Position numbers and translations under genes: made by a program. 18,553 nt of DNA from JAVBPT01 sp031549455 (GTDB taxonomy: Bacteria; Bacillota; Clostridia; Lachnospirales; JAKSVV01): positions 1 to 18,553 of the forward strand of contig JAVBPT010000069.1 in NCBI GenBank assembly GCA_031549455.1, in the 5' to 3' direction. Of this stretch, positions 14,938-18,553 are shown one piece after another (the first letter of the stretch is position 1; each line of letters starts with the position of its first letter). A model generated the notes under the pieces. The model worked only from the letters and a program-made list of their open reading frames with translations, was not told where the DNA came from and did no database searches.

Positions 14938-17856
14938 ATGATAGGACTAAATAGAGTATGTAATGGATTTAGATGTGTAAAAGAAGAAGAAGTGAAAGAA
15001 TTAAAAACAATTGCTTATATTTTTGAACATGAAAATACAAAAGCAAGGTTGGTTTACTTAAAAAATGAGGACAAAAACAAGGTGTTTTCGATTACTTTCA
15101 GAACGCCAGTGGATAATAATACAGGAGTGCCACATATTTTGGAACATTCTGTTTTGTGCGGATCTAGGAAATATCCGGTTAAAGAACCTTTTGTCGAACT
15201 TTTAAAAAGCTCTTTGTATACTTTTTTAAATGCAATGACGATGCCAGACCGAACAATGTATCCTGTGGCAAGCACAAATGAAAAAGATTTTTTCAATCTT
15301 ATGAACGTCTATTTAGATGCGGTCTTTTATCCCAATATTTACAAAAACAAGAACATATTTATGCAAGAAGGCTGGCATTTTGAGCTAGAGGATCCTGCAG
15401 ATGAGCTGGATTATAAAGGTGTTGTATACAATGAAATGAAGGGATATTATTCAAACCCTGAGAGTATGCTTTATACTAAAAGCATGAATAGTCTTTTTCC
15501 AAGTACCACGTATCAATACGAGTATGGTGGACTTCCAAAGGAGATTCCAAATTTGACTTATGAAGCTTTCTTGAATTTTCATAGTACCTACTATCACCCA
15601 TCCAACAGTTTCATCTATCTGTATGGGGATTTAGATATTGAAGAAGCATTGAGGATGATCAATGGGGAATACCTCTCCAATTTTGATTATAAGAAGATAG
15701 ACTCGGAAGTGAAGTTTGAGGAGCCATTTAGAGAGGAACGATTTATAGAAGACTACTATCCTATTGGGGCCAATGAAACAGAAGAAGACAAGACATATAT
15801 GAGTCTGAACTTTGCAGTGGCCAATTCGCGAAATGTGGAGCTAACAATTGCCATGAAGATACTTGAGTACTATTTATTGGAAACGCCAGCATCTCCAATC
15901 ACCAAGGCTTTATTGGATAAGAAACTGTGCACAGATGTGGATGCATCATTCCAGGAGGATGTATTGCAGCCCACACTTAATATCAATGTGATCGGTACAA
16001 ACGAATTTAGAAAAGAGGAGATAAAGGATACAGTTTTTAAGGTGTTGGAGGCGGAGGTAAAAAAGGGAATTGATATAGAGCTGATGGAGGCAACGATTAA
16101 TCGGATTCGATTCAATCACCGAGCAGAACCTGAGAGGGATCCCAAAGGGTTAATCTATAATTATTCTATTTTTCAAACGTGGTTATATGATGATGATCCA
16201 CTAAAAACTCTGCATTATGAGGAATATATTGATCTCATAAAGGGAAAATATAAAGACCGATATTTTGAGAATATTATTCAAAAGTATTTAATTGAAAATA
16301 ATCATCGATCGTTCTTTTTGCTTTTACCAAAACGGGGTCTTGCAGAAGAGGAAAATATAAAACTAAGGGAAAAGCTTCGGGAAACAAAAAAACATATGGC
16401 AGAAGGGGAAATTTCTCACATAATTGAGGAGACCAAAGATTTAATAAAAGCCCAGGATGCAAAGGACTCTAGGGAAATGTTGGATAAGATTCCAACGCTT
16501 AATATTAATGATCTTGAGAAAAAAGCGGAATTTTATGAGCTAAGTAGGCAGGAAAAAGAGGGAATAGAAATACATGTATACAAAGCAAATACCAATAAGG
16601 TGGTCTATATAGATTACATTTTTAGAACCCTTGTGATTGAACAATCGGATATTCCGTATATCAACCTATTTGCCAATCTGCTTACAGAGCTTAGTACGGA
16701 GGCAAACTCGTATGAAAATTTAGCCAAACAGATGAATATGTATGCTGGCGAAATGAACTTTTTAACAGATGTTAATGTGGATCACAAGGATGATAGCGTA
16801 TATACACCAAGACTGATTGCCAGAGTAAGTGGATTATATGAGAACAAGGATAAAATGCTTGAGCTGGTTCTTGAAGTAATCAATCAGACCAAGTTTACAG
16901 AAAAAGATAAAATAAAAGAGGTAATTGGGAAGCTTAAAAATATGCTTGAAAATGCATTTATCAGTGATGGACATACCATTAGTAGTAAGAGGATTCAATC
17001 TTACTACTCGCAAAGTGCAAGGTATCATGAAGAACTAACCGGAATTGAGTTTTATAAATTTATTTCTGATATTTATAAAAACTTTGATCAAAAGATAGAG
17101 CAACTTATCCAAAAATTTATGGAAATAAAGAAAAAGGTTTTTAAAAAGCAAAATTTATATATTCTCTTGGTTTCTGAGGAGGAAACAATAGAAGATCTGG
17201 TAAAAAGTGTGGAGAATACACTGGGACGGATAAGTGATCAAAACGACGAAGAACATTCTTATCATTTTGATCTTTCAAAACAAAATGAGGGCTTTATGAC
17301 CCCATCTGATGTACAGTATGTTTCAAAGGGATTTAGATTTAAAGATTTTGGTTATGACTATAATGGAAACATGTTGGTGTTGAAGCAACTTTTAAACCTG
17401 GATTATCTATGGAATAGTGTGAGAGTAAAGGGTGGAGCATATGGTTGTCGGATGCATATTTCGACCACCGGAGATTTTATTGTAGCATCTTATAGGGATC
17501 CAAATTTAAAGAATACATTTGCGGTTTACGATAATATTGACCAGTATTTAAGCGGACTGGATATTGAAGAGGACTTTTATAAATATGTTATTGGTACGAT
17601 CGGTACTTTGGATAAACCGCTTTCTTCGTACCAAAGAGCCAAAATAGCCCTTGTAAGATATTTGAATCATGTTACAAACGAGGAGGTTCAGAAAAATAGG
17701 GATGAGGTAATTTTGGCCAAGTTAGAAGACATCAAGAATTATCAGGAAATGGCAAGAAAAATTTCAGAACAAAATATGTTGTGCGTTGTGGGAAATGAAA
17801 GCAGTATAAAAGCAGAGGCCAAGATTTTTGGCAAGCTTGTGAATTTAGTAGAATAA
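14938..17856 (+). CDS. insulinase-family M16C zinc peptidase (PreP-like)
   Basis: 972 residues, normal for the PreP/Cym1/falcilysin group. AGGAGA (14928-14933) precedes the ATG, 15 nt after pfkA. Inverted zinc motif HILEH (His66, Glu69, His70) in GVPHILEHSVLCGS, and the distal ligand Glu166 in GVVYNEMKGYYSNPES. The rest comprises four M16 domains with a coiled linker (about 485-510, EENIKLREKLRETKKHMAE) between the two halves. The non-catalytic C-terminal half keeps the substrate-binding RVKGGAYGCRM and the TLDKPLSSYQRA segment. Such enzymes close around unfolded peptides and degrade them. There is no signal peptide, so it should be cytoplasmic and act in peptide turnover. It is last in the operon, before the hairpin at 17867-17901. 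Confidence 0.95.
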   Translation: MIGLNRVCNGFRCVKEEEVKELKTIAYIFEHENTKARLVYLKNEDKNKVFSITFRTPVDNNTGVPHILEHSVLCGSRKYPVKEPFVELLKSSLYTFLNAMTMPDRTMYPVASTNEKDFFNLMNVYLDAVFYPNIYKNKNIFMQEGWHFELEDPADELDYKGVVYNEMKGYYSNPESMLYTKSMNSLFPSTTYQYEYGGLPKEIPNLTYEAFLNFHSTYYHPSNSFIYLYGDLDIEEALRMINGEYLSNFDYKKIDSEVKFEEPFREERFIEDYYPIGANETEEDKTYMSLNFAVANSRNVELTIAMKILEYYLLETPASPITKALLDKKLCTDVDASFQEDVLQPTLNINVIGTNEFRKEEIKDTVFKVLEAEVKKGIDIELMEATINRIRFNHRAEPERDPKGLIYNYSIFQTWLYDDDPLKTLHYEEYIDLIKGKYKDRYFENIIQKYLIENNHRSFFLLLPKRGLAEEENIKLREKLRETKKHMAEGEISHIIEETKDLIKAQDAKDSREMLDKIPTLNINDLEKKAEFYELSRQEKEGIEIHVYKANTNKVVYIDYIFRTLVIEQSDIPYINLFANLLTELSTEANSYENLAKQMNMYAGEMNFLTDVNVDHKDDSVYTPRLIARVSGLYENKDKMLELVLEVINQTKFTEKDKIKEVIGKLKNMLENAFISDGHTISSKRIQSYYSQSARYHEELTGIEFYKFISDIYKNFDQKIEQLIQKFMEIKKKVFKKQNLYILLVSEEETIEDLVKSVENTLGRISDQNDEEHSYHFDLSKQNEGFMTPSDVQYVSKGFRFKDFGYDYNGNMLVLKQLLNLDYLWNSVRVKGGAYGCRMHISTTGDFIVASYRDPNLKNTFAVYDNIDQYLSGLDIEEDFYKYVIGTIGTLDKPLSSYQRAKIALVRYLNHVTNEEVQKNRDEVILAKLEDIKNYQEMARKISEQNMLCVVGNESSIKAEAKIFGKLVNLVE

Positions 17857-17866
17857 TATAAATAGG

Positions 17867-17901
17867 AAAAGAATATATTGTACAAAGATATGTTCTTTTT
17901 T
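17867..17901 (+). terminator. Rho-independent terminator of the trmK-M16 operon
   Basis: A 12-bp stem with one G-U pair: AAAAGAATATAT (17867-17878), 9-nt loop, ATATGTTCTTTT (17888-17899), with T-run to 17901. It separates the operon from spoIIM, though an AT-rich stem of this kind may leak. Confidence 0.7.
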
Positions 17902-17924
17902 ATTTATAAAATGTAGGAGTTGGG

Positions 17925-18551
17925 ATGAAAAATACAAGAGTGAAAAATAAAGAAAAACTAGTGTCAGATAAGAAAATATACTTTTTACTATTTGCGGTTT
18001 TGCTAATCGGAATTTTTATTGGTTCAATGTATGTAAATAATCTGCCAGAAGAGCAGAAAGGCTTGTTGTTGTCGGATATTAATACATTTTTGACGCTAAA
18101 TATGCAAAATAAGATACAGAGTAATTTGAATTTTTTTACAAATATTTTGTTCTCAAATTTAAAATACCTATTGGTGGTTGTTATTTTAGCAATGAGTTAT
18201 AAATGCATTCCGATTATCCTGTTTGTTGTTTTTTTTAGAGGTTTTTCCTACGGCTTTACAAGTCTATTTTTAATTTCCTCTTATGGGAATTATGGGGTCA
18301 AATTAATGTTTACAAGTTACTTTCTCAGTACGATCCTACAGACATTGCTGCTATTTTTAACCGCTTGCCTTACCATTAAATATACCATATCAAAGAAGGA
18401 ACTTTTTAGCAAGAAACCAAAGGGGGAGACATTTAAACTGACAGCAGAGTTTATCATCATGATGATTGGGGCAATTTTATTATGTGTCCTATTTAGTGCG
18501 GCAGAAAGTTTTGTTACCCCTTTATTGCTAGGCCTAATGAAAATAAAGTAA
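17925..18551 (+). CDS. spoIIM: stage II sporulation protein M
   Basis: 208 residues, the normal size, complete just before the window end. AGGAG (17915-17919) precedes the ATG at 17925. A basic cytoplasmic N-terminus (KNTRVKNKEKLVSDKK) is followed by membrane segments at about 18-37, 81-104, 108-118, 126-152 and 173-205. The conserved segment around FRGFSYGFTSLF matches the SpoIIM/DUF95 core. SpoIIM is a mother-cell membrane protein that, with SpoIID and SpoIIP, forms the peptidoglycan-degrading complex that drives engulfment of the forespore. It should be expressed early in the mother cell under sigma-E. I looked for a sigma-E promoter in the 23 nt after the terminator and in the terminator itself and found no convincing CATAcaAT element. 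It may depend on leak from upstream or on a divergent promoter. Confidence 0.93.
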   Translation: MKNTRVKNKEKLVSDKKIYFLLFAVLLIGIFIGSMYVNNLPEEQKGLLLSDINTFLTLNMQNKIQSNLNFFTNILFSNLKYLLVVVILAMSYKCIPIILFVVFFRGFSYGFTSLFLISSYGNYGVKLMFTSYFLSTILQTLLLFLTACLTIKYTISKKELFSKKPKGETFKLTAEFIIMMIGAILLCVLFSAAESFVTPLLLGLMKIK

Positions 18552-18553
18552 AC

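Overview
The window is AT-rich and comes from a low-GC, Gram-positive, endospore-forming anaerobe of the class Clostridia. The sporulation genes ytaF and spoIIM, an S-layer-homology surface protein, strong AGGAGG-type ribosome sites and Rho-independent hairpins all point that way. A Lachnospirales-like relative is plausible but not proven. I see no rRNA or tRNA gene, CRISPR array, insertion sequence or prophage module.

Left part (1-3873): the 3' part of an ABC-F ATPase gene with several damaged nucleotide-binding motifs, then a small GIY-YIG-fold gene 9 nt behind it whose stop codon lies in the loop of a terminator hairpin. A separate methyl-accepting chemotaxis receptor gene follows, with its own promoter and terminator.

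Middle, accessory part (3874-10685): two divergent genes share a 146-nt intergenic region. One encodes a 127-residue DUF11-type protein (minus strand). The other encodes a 632-residue beta-rich protein with a pectate-lyase-like body and a WxL-like C-terminus (plus strand). Both look like surface proteins but neither has a signal peptide. Both have a CATAnnnTA element about 30 nt before the ribosome site, which resembles a late mother-cell (sigma-K) -10 element. The plus-strand gene overlaps the end of ytaF by 14 nt, tail to tail. I infer a candidate spore-surface (coat, exosporium or appendage) module; this is the most interesting part of the window. Divergent from ytaF is a 1006-residue secreted SLH protein with a good sigma-A-type promoter, followed by a 110-residue orphan gene and a terminator.

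Right part (10686-18553): a compact housekeeping operon, trmK - Nif3-like - nucleoside kinase with a ThrRS-like N-terminus - 6-phosphofructokinase - M16C peptidase, with gaps of 1 to 33 nt and a hairpin at the end, then spoIIM. The phosphofructokinase carries changes beside its catalytic aspartate.

No stretch over 300 nt lacks a gene. The longest gap (3835-4036, 202 nt) holds a terminator and an unexplained open extension of the chemotaxis receptor frame.
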